Assembly: GCF_900142925.1 (NCBI RefSeq)
Contig: NZ_FRCN01000007.1
Location: forward strand, 372,001-436,000
Length of the DNA stretch: 64,000 nt
Source: Chitinophaga sp. CF418
GTDB taxonomy: Bacteria; Bacteroidota; Bacteroidia; Chitinophagales; Chitinophagaceae
Reading direction: 5' to 3'
This document shows, piece by piece, positions 27,801 to 35,684 of the stretch. Every line of letters begins with the position of its first letter. The first letter of the stretch is position 1. The notes beneath the pieces were generated by a model that saw only the letters and a list, made by a program, of their open reading frames with translations, did no database searches and was not told the DNA's origin. The translations under genes and the position numbers were made by a program.

Positions 27801-28966
27801 ATCAGCCTGGTAATTACTGGCAGGTCCTTCATCCGCAGACAAACGATCTGTCGCGTATCGACATCGACATGAAGGGCGCCCGCTTTGCTTTATTGCCCGA
27901 CAGTACGGTACGTATTTCTTTCAGGAAGAATCCCGGATTTGACACCGGCGCCATCTACCAGAACAGGGACGTCTCCAGGGATTGTGCCGGCATCCTGATG
28001 CAATACAGTGCCAACATCGAACTAAAGAATATCCGCATCAACTTTATGCATGGTATGGGGGTGGTCAGCCAGTATTGCAGGGAGATAAAAATGGATAGCA
28101 TCACTGTCAGACCGGCGGAGAATAGTGGCCGTACCTGCGCCGCCTGGGCTGATATCCTGCATTTCTCAGGATGCAGTGGTAAAATAGAAGTAGCCAACGC
28201 ATACCTGTCAGCTGCTAATGACGATGCTATTAATGTACATGGCACTCATCTGAAGATCACAAAGTTATTAGCCCGTAATAAAGTACAGGTACGTTTCATG
28301 CATCCGCAGACATTTGGTTTTAACGCTTTCGCAGCGGGAGATAGTATCACCTTCATTAATACGGAGAGTTTACTGGCTCTTGAAAATAACCAGGTGATCA
28401 GTGCGCGGCAGCTAAATGATAAAGAGATCCTGCTTACGTTGAAGCATAATATCTCCAACGTTGTAAAGTTGGGAGATGCTGTTGAAAATACTACGGCTAC
28501 GCCGGAGGTCTGGATACATCATAGCACCATCAACAGGATACCGACAAGAGGTATACTGGCGACGACCCGCAGAAAAGTGGTGATAGAGAACAACACCATT
28601 GACCGTACACACATGAGCGGCATCTTTGTGAACGACGATGCTTCCGGCTGGTATGAATCGGGGATGGTAAAAGATATGACCATCCGTAATAACCGTTTTG
28701 TCAGTTGCGGTGAACCCGTGATCAATATCCATCCTGAAAATAAAATTGTCTGTAAGACAACAGTACACAACAATATAGCCGTGTGTGACAACTATTTTAT
28801 ACTGCAGAAAGATGCACTGCTGGCTGCAAAATGTACTTCCAACCTCAAAATTATTGGCAATACCATTGAAACATCACAGACACAAAACAAAATAGACGAT
28901 ATCGTAAAACTCGAGGACTGTAGTTTTATTGATATTACGGACAATAAGCTGGCCGCCCTACAATAG
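24896..28966 (+). CDS. GH95 alpha-L-fucosidase fused to GH110-like alpha-1,3-galactosidase
   Basis: This is a 1356-aa two-enzyme polypeptide. Residues about 31-760 are a full GH95 unit (family about 780 aa): N-terminal beta-sandwich, then an (alpha/alpha)6 barrel with the paired Asn356 and Asn358 in SNINIQMNYW, the likely acid Glu493 in HDQEIVYD and Asp648 in FQIDGNFG, matching the catalytic set of Bifidobacterium AfcA. Residues about 778-1356 form a right-handed parallel beta-helix with GH110 hallmarks: Asp1086 in AWADILHFSGCSGKI and Asp1109-Asp1110 in NDDAINVHGTHL. GH95 removes alpha-1,2-fucose; GH110 removes alpha-1,3-galactose from blood-group-B-type structures. The N-terminus is only weakly signal-like (residues 5-20, with an internal Glu); an in-frame stop seven codons upstream rules out a longer start. 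It stands alone, with no adjacent SusCD. Confidence 0.88.
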   Translation: MTKPLWFYLVMWLGETIVSPAPTPVPSSIKGLQLWEAKPARTWMTDAYPIGNGRMGGMVFGGLAEEHIQFNEQSLWTGDEEETGAYQAFGDLFVRFDGLDTVKTVPADYRRELDISTAVQKITYTMNGLAFKREYFCSFPRKLMVLNYTYRGKKSGAYSATIRLRDAHQARTTGADNTLTIAGKLENGLSYEAAARIVTNEGATLAIEQDAAGGAVLRIKNANSFTIFLSAATDYSNNRAQHWRGGTPDLDVKSALKAASTPYYQLLEEHMFDYQWLFKRVELKLGKTDEAISKLPTAERLLKNRDKADPELESLLFQYGRYLLISSSRRGGLPANLQGLWNESNTPPWRCDYHSNINIQMNYWLAEPANLSECHIPYLDYINSMREVKKESTQKEYPGVRGWTVKTENNIFGGSSFKWNTPGSAWYAQDIWEYYAFSRDVNYLRDYAYPILKEIVNFWEDHLKRRPDGTLVAPMGWSPEHGPTEDGVTHDQEIVYDLFTNYIEAADILHIDIAYRNHVADMREHLLKPKIGKWGQLQEWETDRDDPNDKHRHVSHLFALHPGRQISVTQTPELAQAAKVSLNARGDESTGWSMAWKINFWARLQDGDHAYRILRNFFRPVGNDSVNYDKGGGLYNNLFCAHPPFQIDGNFGYTAAVAEMLVQSQTGAIQLLPALPQAWSTGSVYGLRARGDFLIEEMKWKDGKITSLSIRSNSDGPCTLITPNPLKSHVTYAAKHTVNGYQYSFTAQQGKYYSFKAGESTVSQVSLYPALKDRQVSPGNTNYYIDPAKGNDNNSGILPGQAWKTFLPVNQLQLAAGDIVEVLTPGAFHESLMLKGAGNDAQPVKIKFAPGKYDIYPDAALKQALHISNTNDKPLERKAIALMLDSCNFVQVIAKDAAFVLHGKMIETFVNNSQNITLGGCSYDYQRPTVSEFKVIDSGAGYVDVKMHPDSKFNIKDSSLTWIGEGWSYQPGNYWQVLHPQTNDLSRIDIDMKGARFALLPDSTVRISFRKNPGFDTGAIYQNRDVSRDCAGILMQYSANIELKNIRINFMHGMGVVSQYCREIKMDSITVRPAENSGRTCAAWADILHFSGCSGKIEVANAYLSAANDDAINVHGTHLKITKLLARNKVQVRFMHPQTFGFNAFAAGDSITFINTESLLALENNQVISARQLNDKEILLTLKHNISNVVKLGDAVENTTATPEVWIHHSTINRIPTRGILATTRRKVVIENNTIDRTHMSGIFVNDDASGWYESGMVKDMTIRNNRFVSCGEPVINIHPENKIVCKTTVHNNIAVCDNYFILQKDALLAAKCTSNLKIIGNTIETSQTQNKIDDIVKLEDCSFIDITDNKLAALQ

Positions 28967-29228
28967 GTTACTTTCCCTGTGCTTTGCTACTAAAAATATC
29001 ATCAATCTTGTTGATATTATTTCTTTTTTTTCTCAATATTTTCTATATTTCGTTTGCATTGATCACATTATCAACCAATATCATACACTGGAGTTTATTT
29101 ATTATTAGTCGGCATTAAAGAGCGCTATATCTTAAAATTTAGTCATGTGGTGAACAATTGAATTCAAGTTACCCGTAGTAGCTATTGAACAATGAATTAC
29201 GTCTTCTTATTATTACAAATAGAACAGT

Positions 29229-30341
29229 ATGAACAGAATTTTATCAACCGCTTTCTTGTCGGCGGTCTTTGCCTGTATTTCCTACCAGTCAAAAGCGCAG
29301 GGATGTGTTGCTATACGCAGCACCGGTGCTCCTTCATGTATGCTGGAACACCCGGAGACAGGGCAGGAAAGCCGGAGCGACAAATGGATCTTCAACACAG
29401 GAGCGAGGTATTTTAAATCTTACAAACACTTCAAAGGCTCAGAAGAACAAAAGGAAAGGGTGCTGAACGGCACAGAAGTGATCAACCACCAGACGGCCTT
29501 TGACTTCAGCCTGACCCGTTTGCTGGACAAACATTGGAGCGTAATGGTAGACGTGCCCCTGCTCATCAACTCCAGGTCTTCCCTGTATGAACACGGCCTG
29601 GTGAATGGCGTCAATAATTACAACCAGCGCCACAGTATGCATTCCTACGGCCTGGGAGATATCAGGATAGCTGTTTATCGCTGGCTGCTGGACCCCGAAA
29701 AGCATAAAATGGGCAACATCTAGGCGGGACTGGGTATTAAGTTTGCCACCGGCGACTACGACTACAAAGACTATTGGTATAATGTAGGTCCGAACGGCAC
29801 CAGGGAACTCCGTACCGTGGACCAGTCTATACAGCTGGGAGATGGCGGTACCGGGCTTACTGTTGAATTAAATGCCTATCAGTACTTCTCCCGTCATTTC
29901 GGCGTATATGGTAATTTTTATTATCTGATCAATCCGAGAGAGCAGAACGGCACCCGCACTTACAGGGAAACCCTGTCGCCGGCCCTCGCCAATGAGGCTA
30001 TCTCCAGCGTGCCTGACCAGTACATGGCCAGGGTGGGGGTAAATTATATGGCCGGCCATATTGCAGCTTCCCTGGGCGCCAGAATAGAAGGCATTCCGGT
30101 GCATGACCTGGTAGGAGGGAGCGGCGATTTCCGCCGGCCGGGATATGTACTGTCCCTGGAACCAACTATTTCCTATACCATGAAAAAGACCAGTCTGTAT
30201 GTGGGAGTACCCATCGCCCTGCGCCGCGACAGGCTGCAGAGTGTTACAGATAAGGAAAGAAGCACCCCCACCAACAAAGTAAATGGGGACGCCGCCTTCG
30301 CTGACTACACCATCAACGTGGGTTTCTCAGTAAGATTATAA
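29229..30341 (+). pseudogene. Outer-membrane beta-barrel transporter-like gene with in-frame amber codon
   Basis: A 370-residue protein would be made if TAG at 29721-29723 were a sense codon. Frame is kept across it (29229 and the downstream coding stretch differ by a multiple of three) and both halves are protein-like. The sequence around the stop reads GNI-stop-AGLGIKFATG; CAG (Gln) to TAG is a single change. Residues 1-24 are a signal peptide (ending SKA before Gln), and the rest shows amphipathic beta-strands and a C-terminal Leu, like the phenol-degradation-type MetA outer-membrane proteins. TAG ends other genes here (for example at 17490), so it is a true stop in this genome. A recent nonsense mutation, a sequencing error, or suppression are all possible. 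The stretch of 29724-30341 lacks decay. Confidence 0.75.
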
Positions 30342-30384
30342 CATTATAGATCTGGACATAACGGGGTATAAAGAAAATTTATTT

Positions 30385-30400
30385 TGAAACGACCGTTTCA
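30385..30400. promoter_or_regulatory. TetR-type operator upstream of the tetR gene
   Basis: A perfect inverted repeat TGAAACG-AC-CGTTTCA lies 21 bp before the TetR start. It overlaps the end of TTATTTTG (30379-30386), a 7-of-8 match to the -7 box, so a bound repressor would block its own promoter. A close copy is at 31035-31050 before the efflux operon. Confidence 0.7.
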
Positions 30401-30421
30401 GAATGTAACTTTGTCCCCGTT

Positions 30422-31003
30422 ATGGCTAGAGATAAAGAATTCATTCCTGAAGAAAAAATAGCGAAAGCACTGGACGTGTTCTGGGAGAAGGGCTACAATG
30501 CCACTTCCATGCAGGATCTGGTGGATGCTATGCAGATCAACAGGAGTAGTTTGTATAACTCTTTTGGCGACAAACATAACCTCTTCCTGGAGTGCCTGAG
30601 AACTTATGGATACCTCGCAGCCCAGGATTTTGAATCAGTTTTAAAACTGAAGGACCTGACGCCCCTGGAAACGTTGGAGAAGATCATTGATGTATATGTA
30701 GAAGGTACAGTCTATAACTGTAAGTGCTGCATGGGAATAAAGTCCTCCTTTGAACTGGCAGGCGACGATGAAGACGTTCGCAGTATTATTAAACAGGCCA
30801 GTGATAGAACAATCGGCCTTTTTACCGATTTATTACGTAGGGCGAAAGAACAGGGAGAAATCTCTCAGGATAAGAATCCTGCAGTCCTTGCCCATATCAT
30901 CTTTAATGGCTTCTGTGGCTGGAAACAATCATTTATTCAGTTCAAAGATGCCACCTTGATAAAAGAAATGGCGATGTACACAAAAAAACATTTGAGAAAT
31001 TGA
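30422..31003 (+). CDS. TetR/AcrR family repressor of the efflux operon
   Basis: This is a 193-aa regulator. The N-terminal helix-turn-helix is at about 10-58 (ALDVFWEKGYNATSMQDLVDAM then SLYNSFGDKHNLF, the standard TetR signature). The C-terminal helical ligand domain carries a CKCC cluster near residue 100 (Cys100, Cys102, Cys103) that could sense oxidants, metals or electrophiles. It precedes the RND operon by 300 bp on the same strand. Matching operators upstream of itself and of the operon support negative autoregulation and repression of the pump. Ligand unknown. Confidence 0.92.
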   Translation: MARDKEFIPEEKIAKALDVFWEKGYNATSMQDLVDAMQINRSSLYNSFGDKHNLFLECLRTYGYLAAQDFESVLKLKDLTPLETLEKIIDVYVEGTVYNCKCCMGIKSSFELAGDDEDVRSIIKQASDRTIGLFTDLLRRAKEQGEISQDKNPAVLAHIIFNGFCGWKQSFIQFKDATLIKEMAMYTKKHLRN

Positions 31004-31036
31004 TTTGCATTTGAAGATTTTTTTTGTGTAATTTTG
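31004..31036 (+). promoter_or_regulatory. Promoter of the RND efflux operon
   Basis: TTTG at 31004-31007 and TAATTTTG at 31029-31036, 21 bp apart, fit the Bacteroidota consensus exactly in the -7 box. The operator at 31035-31050 overlaps it. The leader to the first gene is about 260 nt and contains no recognisable ORF. Confidence 0.65.
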
Positions 31037-31050
31037 GAACGCTCATTTCA
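31035..31050. promoter_or_regulatory. TetR-type operator upstream of the efflux operon
   Basis: TGGAACG-CT-CATTTCA is an imperfect version of the perfect repeat at 30385-30400. The two promoters align base by base from the -7 box through the operator and the following GAA, which argues for one repressor acting on both. The weaker symmetry here suggests lower affinity than at the tetR gene. Confidence 0.65.
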
Positions 31051-31304
31051 GAAATATCTGCTAACGATGTTAGGATAGTTATATAATAAATGAGAATGCC
31101 AGCCCTTCACGGGGTAGTTCTGTTCAGGTGATGATCTGACAATCACACCTTAATCGCTCGCTTTACCTTCAACAACAACACACTGTGATCATTGCTCCCT
31201 GAGCATCGATTACGGTCTTGCATTGCATTTACTGTTCATGTCCGATTTGCATAGTACTATGCGAACAGGGAATCTCTTTGTCAATTACACACAATCAATA
31301 GATC

Positions 31305-32447
31305 ATGAAAAAAGACGTATTAATTTGGAGCTTGCTTGTAGGAATAATCCTTTCAGGGTTATACAGCTGTAAGTCTTCGTCTGCCCATAATGAAGCCCCT
31401 ACCGCTGTGCCGGCGGAAGTTGTGACGATTGGTGCCGCAGACGCCAACACACAGAACGACTATACAGCATCACTGGAAGGAAAGGTAAACGTAGAGATCC
31501 GTTCACAGGTAGACGGCTACCTGGAAAAAGTATATGTAGATGAAGGCGCTTACGTAAAAGCTGGTCAGCCGCTATTTAAAATAGACGAGCACCGTTACCG
31601 TGAGCAGCTGAACAATGCAAAAGCTTCCCTGCACGCAGCAGAAGCAGCCGTACTCAATGCACAGCTGGAAGTAGATAAAGTAACGCCGCTGGTAGCCAAC
31701 AAAGTAGTATCTGATATACAGCTGCGTACAGCAAAAACGGCTTACGATGTGGCTACAGCCAACGTTGAACAGGCGAAAGCACTGGTAGCAGCCGCATCTA
31801 TCAACCTCGGTTATACGAACATCACCGCGCCTGTAAGCGGATACATCGGCAGGATACCTAAAAAAGCCGGAGCACTCATTTCTCTGAATGATCCTGAGCC
31901 GCTGACAAAACTATCAGATGTACACGAGATCTATGCATACTTCTCCCTGAGCGAAAGCGACTTCTTCACTTTTAAAGACAACTATGCTGGCTCTACGCTG
32001 GAAGAAAAGCTGAAGAACCTGCCGCCCGCAACACTGGTATTGGCAGACAATCACATCTATGAACAGCAAGGTAAAGTAGATATGATTGATGGACAGTTCG
32101 AGAAGAATACCGGTGCTATCACCTTAAGAGCAGTTTTCCCTAACGCAAAAGGCACTATCCGTACAGGTAATACCGGTAAGGTAAGACTGCAGCGCCAGTT
32201 TAAAGATGCGCTGTTGGTTCCACAGGCCGCTACCATCGAAGTACAGGACAGAGTATTTGTATACACCGTTGGCAAGGATAACAAGATCACCCGTCAGGCT
32301 ATCACCATTGTAGGTACCAGTGGTAATCAGTACCTGGTAAAAGAAGGTGTGAAAGCCGGTGACAGAATTGTAGTAACAGGAGTAGACCGTCTGAAAGAAG
32401 GCACAGAAATCAAACCGGAAAAGGCAAAACCAGCAGCACAGGGATGA
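31305..32447 (+). CDS. RND efflux periplasmic adaptor (membrane fusion protein), lipoprotein
   Basis: This 380-aa AcrA/MexA-type adaptor bridges the inner-membrane pump and the outer-membrane channel. The lipobox LYSC puts the lipid on Cys22. The lipoyl/barrel-sandwich halves flank an alpha-hairpin (about 100-165, AEAAVLNAQLEVDKVTPLVANKVVS region), with the family motifs VDGYLEKVYVDEGAYVKAGQ and INLGYTNITAPVSGYIG. A beta-barrel and membrane-proximal domain follow. It is the first gene of a three-gene operon with adaptor, pump and channel in the usual order, 45 bp before the pump gene. Confidence 0.95.
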   Translation: MKKDVLIWSLLVGIILSGLYSCKSSSAHNEAPTAVPAEVVTIGAADANTQNDYTASLEGKVNVEIRSQVDGYLEKVYVDEGAYVKAGQPLFKIDEHRYREQLNNAKASLHAAEAAVLNAQLEVDKVTPLVANKVVSDIQLRTAKTAYDVATANVEQAKALVAAASINLGYTNITAPVSGYIGRIPKKAGALISLNDPEPLTKLSDVHEIYAYFSLSESDFFTFKDNYAGSTLEEKLKNLPPATLVLADNHIYEQQGKVDMIDGQFEKNTGAITLRAVFPNAKGTIRTGNTGKVRLQRQFKDALLVPQAATIEVQDRVFVYTVGKDNKITRQAITIVGTSGNQYLVKEGVKAGDRIVVTGVDRLKEGTEIKPEKAKPAAQG

Positions 32448-32492
32448 TCTGATCCTCATATGTTGCTTGTCTTTCTCCTAAAATAATTACAC

Positions 32493-35400
32493 ATGCTTAA
32501 GAAATTCATTGAAAGACCCGTTCTCGCAACGGTGATCTCTATCATAATGGTTATACTCGGGGTGCTCGGTCTCGCGAAGCTGCCCTTGCAAAAGTTCCCC
32601 GACATTGCCCCTCCGGCAGTGCAGGTAACAGCACTATATCCGGGTGCCAACGCAGAAACGATCCTGCGTTCCGTAGCGCCTTCACTGGAAGAATCCATCA
32701 ACGGGGTAGAAAACATGATCTACATGACCTCTACCGCCAGTAACGATGGTTCCCTGGTGATCACCGTATTCTTTAAACTCGGTACAGACCCCGACCAGGC
32801 GGCTGTAAACGTACAGAACAGGGTGGCCCAGGCTACCGCACAGTTGCCTGCCGAAGTGGTACAGGCGGGTGTGACCACCGCTAAACAGCAGAATAGCTTG
32901 CTGATGGTGGTGGACATGTATTCCGAAGATCCTAAAGTATATGACCAGACATTCCTGGCCAACTACGCACAGATCAATATTATTCCTGAGATTAAAAGGA
33001 TTCCCGGTGTGGGACAGGCCCTCATCTTCGGTGGTAACAAAGATTACTCCATGAGGATATGGCTGAATCCTAAACAGATGGCCGCTTACAACCTCACTCC
33101 AAGAGATGTGACCGCTGCTATCCAGGATAAAAGCCTGGAAGCTGCTCCCGGTAAATTCGGTGAAAGCAGCACGGAGTCTTTCGAATACGTAATAAAATAT
33201 AAAGGTAAACTGACCAAACCAGAAGACTATGAGAACATCGTGATCAGGTCTAACGGCGACGGTTCCATGCTCCGTCTGAAAGATGTAGCCAGGGTTGAAT
33301 TTGGCGCCTACACATACGGCAACTATACACGTGTGAACGGAAAGCCAGGTATCAATATCGCCTCTTTCCAGCTGGCGGGTTCCAACTCCAACGAGATCCA
33401 GATCGCCATCATGAAACTGATGGATAAATTATCAAAGGATTTCCCGAAAGGAGTGAAACACATGATCCTCTACAATACGAAAGACACGCTTGACTTGTCT
33501 ATAGAACAGGTGAAACATACACTGATTGAAGCGTTTATCCTGGTATTCATTGTGGTATTCATCTTCCTGCAGGATTTCCGCTCTACACTGATCCCGGCCA
33601 TTGCCGTACCTGTAGCCATCATTGGTACCTTCTTCTTCATCTCCCTGCTGGGCTTCTCCATCAACCTGCTGACACTGTTCGCGTTGGTACTGGCCATCGG
33701 TATCGTGGTGGATGACGCTATTGTCGTCGTCGAAGCGGTGCACTCGAAAATGGAGAAAAAGCACATGAGTCCAAGAGAAGCGACCATCTCTGCAATGAGT
33801 GAGATCAGCGGCGCCATCGTATCCATTACACTGGTAATGTCTGCAGTGTTCCTGCCAGTAGGTTTCATGGAAGGTTCTACAGGTGTGTTCTATCGCCAGT
33901 TCGCCTTCACACTGGCGATCGCGATCGTGATCTCCGCCGTGAACGCCCTGACTTTAAGTCCGGCGCTGGCAGCATTGTTCCTGAAGGAAGTACATCATCA
34001 TAGTGATGATCCACACGATAAAAGCCATAAGCTTACTTTCAAAGAGAAATTCTTTGCAGGATTTAATACAGGCTTTGATCGTCTCACGCGTAAATACGTT
34101 GACAGTCTCCGCTTCCTGATCCGTCACAAATGGGTGAGCATTGTAGGGCTTGTAATAGTGATCGTTTCTACCATCTACCTGGTAAGAAAAACACCTACCG
34201 GTTTCATTCCTTCTGAAGACCAGGGTTTCATCGCCATCTCTATGTCTACGCAGCCCGGAGCTTCTCTTGACAGGACCACTGCTGTGATCAAACAAATGGA
34301 AAAGGTACTGGGCGATCTGCCGGCTAAAAAAGAGCTTATGGGATTGTCTGGTTTCAATATCCTGACTTCCGCTTCCAGCCCTAACGCCGGTGTGGCGTTC
34401 ATCCTGCTGAAAGATGCAAAGGAAAGGGGAGAAGTGAAAGATATCAATGCCATCATGGACCAGGTAAGAGGAAAACTCGCTACCATCCAGGATGCCACCT
34501 TCTTCGTCTTCACATTCCCTACAGTGCCCGGTTTCAGTAACGTAGATGCACTGGATATGGTGCTGCAGGACAAGACCGCGGGCAAATTGGATAAATTCGC
34601 CGGTATTGCCTATGGCTTCATTGGTGAACTGATGAAGCGTCCGGAAGTGGCATTTGCATTCACCACTTTTAGAGCTGACTACCCGCAGTATGAAATTGAG
34701 GTAGATGCCGAAAAAGCTGAGCAGCTGAGCGTAAATGTAAAAGACATCCTGGCAACAATGGGCGCTTACTTCGGTAGCACACAGGCGGCTGATTTCAACC
34801 GCTTTGGTAAATACTACAGAGTAATGCTGCAGGCAGAGAAAGACGAACGTGCTGCGCCAGTTTCTATGGACGGTATTTTCGTAAAGAACAGGCTGAATGA
34901 AATGGTGCCGGTGAAATCACTGGTAGCACTGAAACGTGTGTTCGGTCCTGAAAACACTTCCCGTTATAACCTCTTCAACTCTATCGGTCTGAACGTGATT
35001 GCCAAACCCGGCTTCAGCTCTGGTGATGCGATCAAGGCAGTGGAAGAAGTAGCAGCCCAGTACCTGCCTACCGGTTATTCCTACGAATTCTCCGGTATGA
35101 CAAGGGAAGAGATCTCTTCTAACGGGCAATCAGTGATCATCTTCTCACTCTGTCTGTTGTTCGTATACTTCCTGCTGGCAGCGCAATATGAAAGTTATAT
35201 CCTGCCACTGGCAGTGATCCTGTCTATTCCTACCGGTATCCTCGGAGTATTCCTGTCTATCCGTTACACTGATATCTCTAACAATATCTATGTACAGGTA
35301 GCCCTGGTAATGTTGATCGGTTTGCTGGCGAAGAATGCCATCCTGATCGTCGAATATGCCAGCCAGAGAAGACGTGCCGGTAAGAACCTGGTGTTTGCGG

Positions 35401-35684
35401 CGATTGAAGCAGCAAGACTGAGGTTACGTCCAATCCTCATGACGTCATTGGCATTCGTAGTAGGTCTGATACCAATGATGAGCGACAACGGTCCTTCTGC
35501 TATCGGTAACCACTCTATCAGTATTGGTGCAGCAGGAGGTATGGTGAGCGGAGTAGTACTGGGATTATTCGTGATTCCTGTATTGTTTGTAATATTCCAG
35601 TTCCTCCAGGAGAAGATCACTGGTAAATCACCTGCCGTTGTTAACAATGAAAAGGCGAAAGCCGTTAAACCGGAATTAGTATGA
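32493..35684 (+). CDS. RND multidrug efflux pump, HAE1 family (AcrB-like)
   Basis: This 1063-aa inner-membrane pump exports drugs or hydrophobic compounds using the proton gradient. The N-terminus MLKKFIERPVLATVISIIM is the standard HAE1 start, with two sets of six membrane helices and two large periplasmic loops. TM4 carries the proton-relay pair in GIVVDDAIVVVE (near residue 408). The C-terminal half has the matching LLAKNAILIVEYA. Length is normal. It overlaps the channel gene by 4 nt (ATGA at 35681-35684). The substrate cannot be told; regulation by the upstream TetR is likely. Confidence 0.96.
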   Translation: MLKKFIERPVLATVISIIMVILGVLGLAKLPLQKFPDIAPPAVQVTALYPGANAETILRSVAPSLEESINGVENMIYMTSTASNDGSLVITVFFKLGTDPDQAAVNVQNRVAQATAQLPAEVVQAGVTTAKQQNSLLMVVDMYSEDPKVYDQTFLANYAQINIIPEIKRIPGVGQALIFGGNKDYSMRIWLNPKQMAAYNLTPRDVTAAIQDKSLEAAPGKFGESSTESFEYVIKYKGKLTKPEDYENIVIRSNGDGSMLRLKDVARVEFGAYTYGNYTRVNGKPGINIASFQLAGSNSNEIQIAIMKLMDKLSKDFPKGVKHMILYNTKDTLDLSIEQVKHTLIEAFILVFIVVFIFLQDFRSTLIPAIAVPVAIIGTFFFISLLGFSINLLTLFALVLAIGIVVDDAIVVVEAVHSKMEKKHMSPREATISAMSEISGAIVSITLVMSAVFLPVGFMEGSTGVFYRQFAFTLAIAIVISAVNALTLSPALAALFLKEVHHHSDDPHDKSHKLTFKEKFFAGFNTGFDRLTRKYVDSLRFLIRHKWVSIVGLVIVIVSTIYLVRKTPTGFIPSEDQGFIAISMSTQPGASLDRTTAVIKQMEKVLGDLPAKKELMGLSGFNILTSASSPNAGVAFILLKDAKERGEVKDINAIMDQVRGKLATIQDATFFVFTFPTVPGFSNVDALDMVLQDKTAGKLDKFAGIAYGFIGELMKRPEVAFAFTTFRADYPQYEIEVDAEKAEQLSVNVKDILATMGAYFGSTQAADFNRFGKYYRVMLQAEKDERAAPVSMDGIFVKNRLNEMVPVKSLVALKRVFGPENTSRYNLFNSIGLNVIAKPGFSSGDAIKAVEEVAAQYLPTGYSYEFSGMTREEISSNGQSVIIFSLCLLFVYFLLAAQYESYILPLAVILSIPTGILGVFLSIRYTDISNNIYVQVALVMLIGLLAKNAILIVEYASQRRRAGKNLVFAAIEAARLRLRPILMTSLAFVVGLIPMMSDNGPSAIGNHSISIGAAGGMVSGVVLGLFVIPVLFVIFQFLQEKITGKSPAVVNNEKAKAVKPELV

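Noticed and set aside
29721..29723. Genome-wide TAG recoding or pyrrolysine
   Set aside because: TAG ends at least one intact gene (17490), and the flanking codons fit a CAG-to-TAG change; no suppressor tRNA or PYLIS-like structure was seen.
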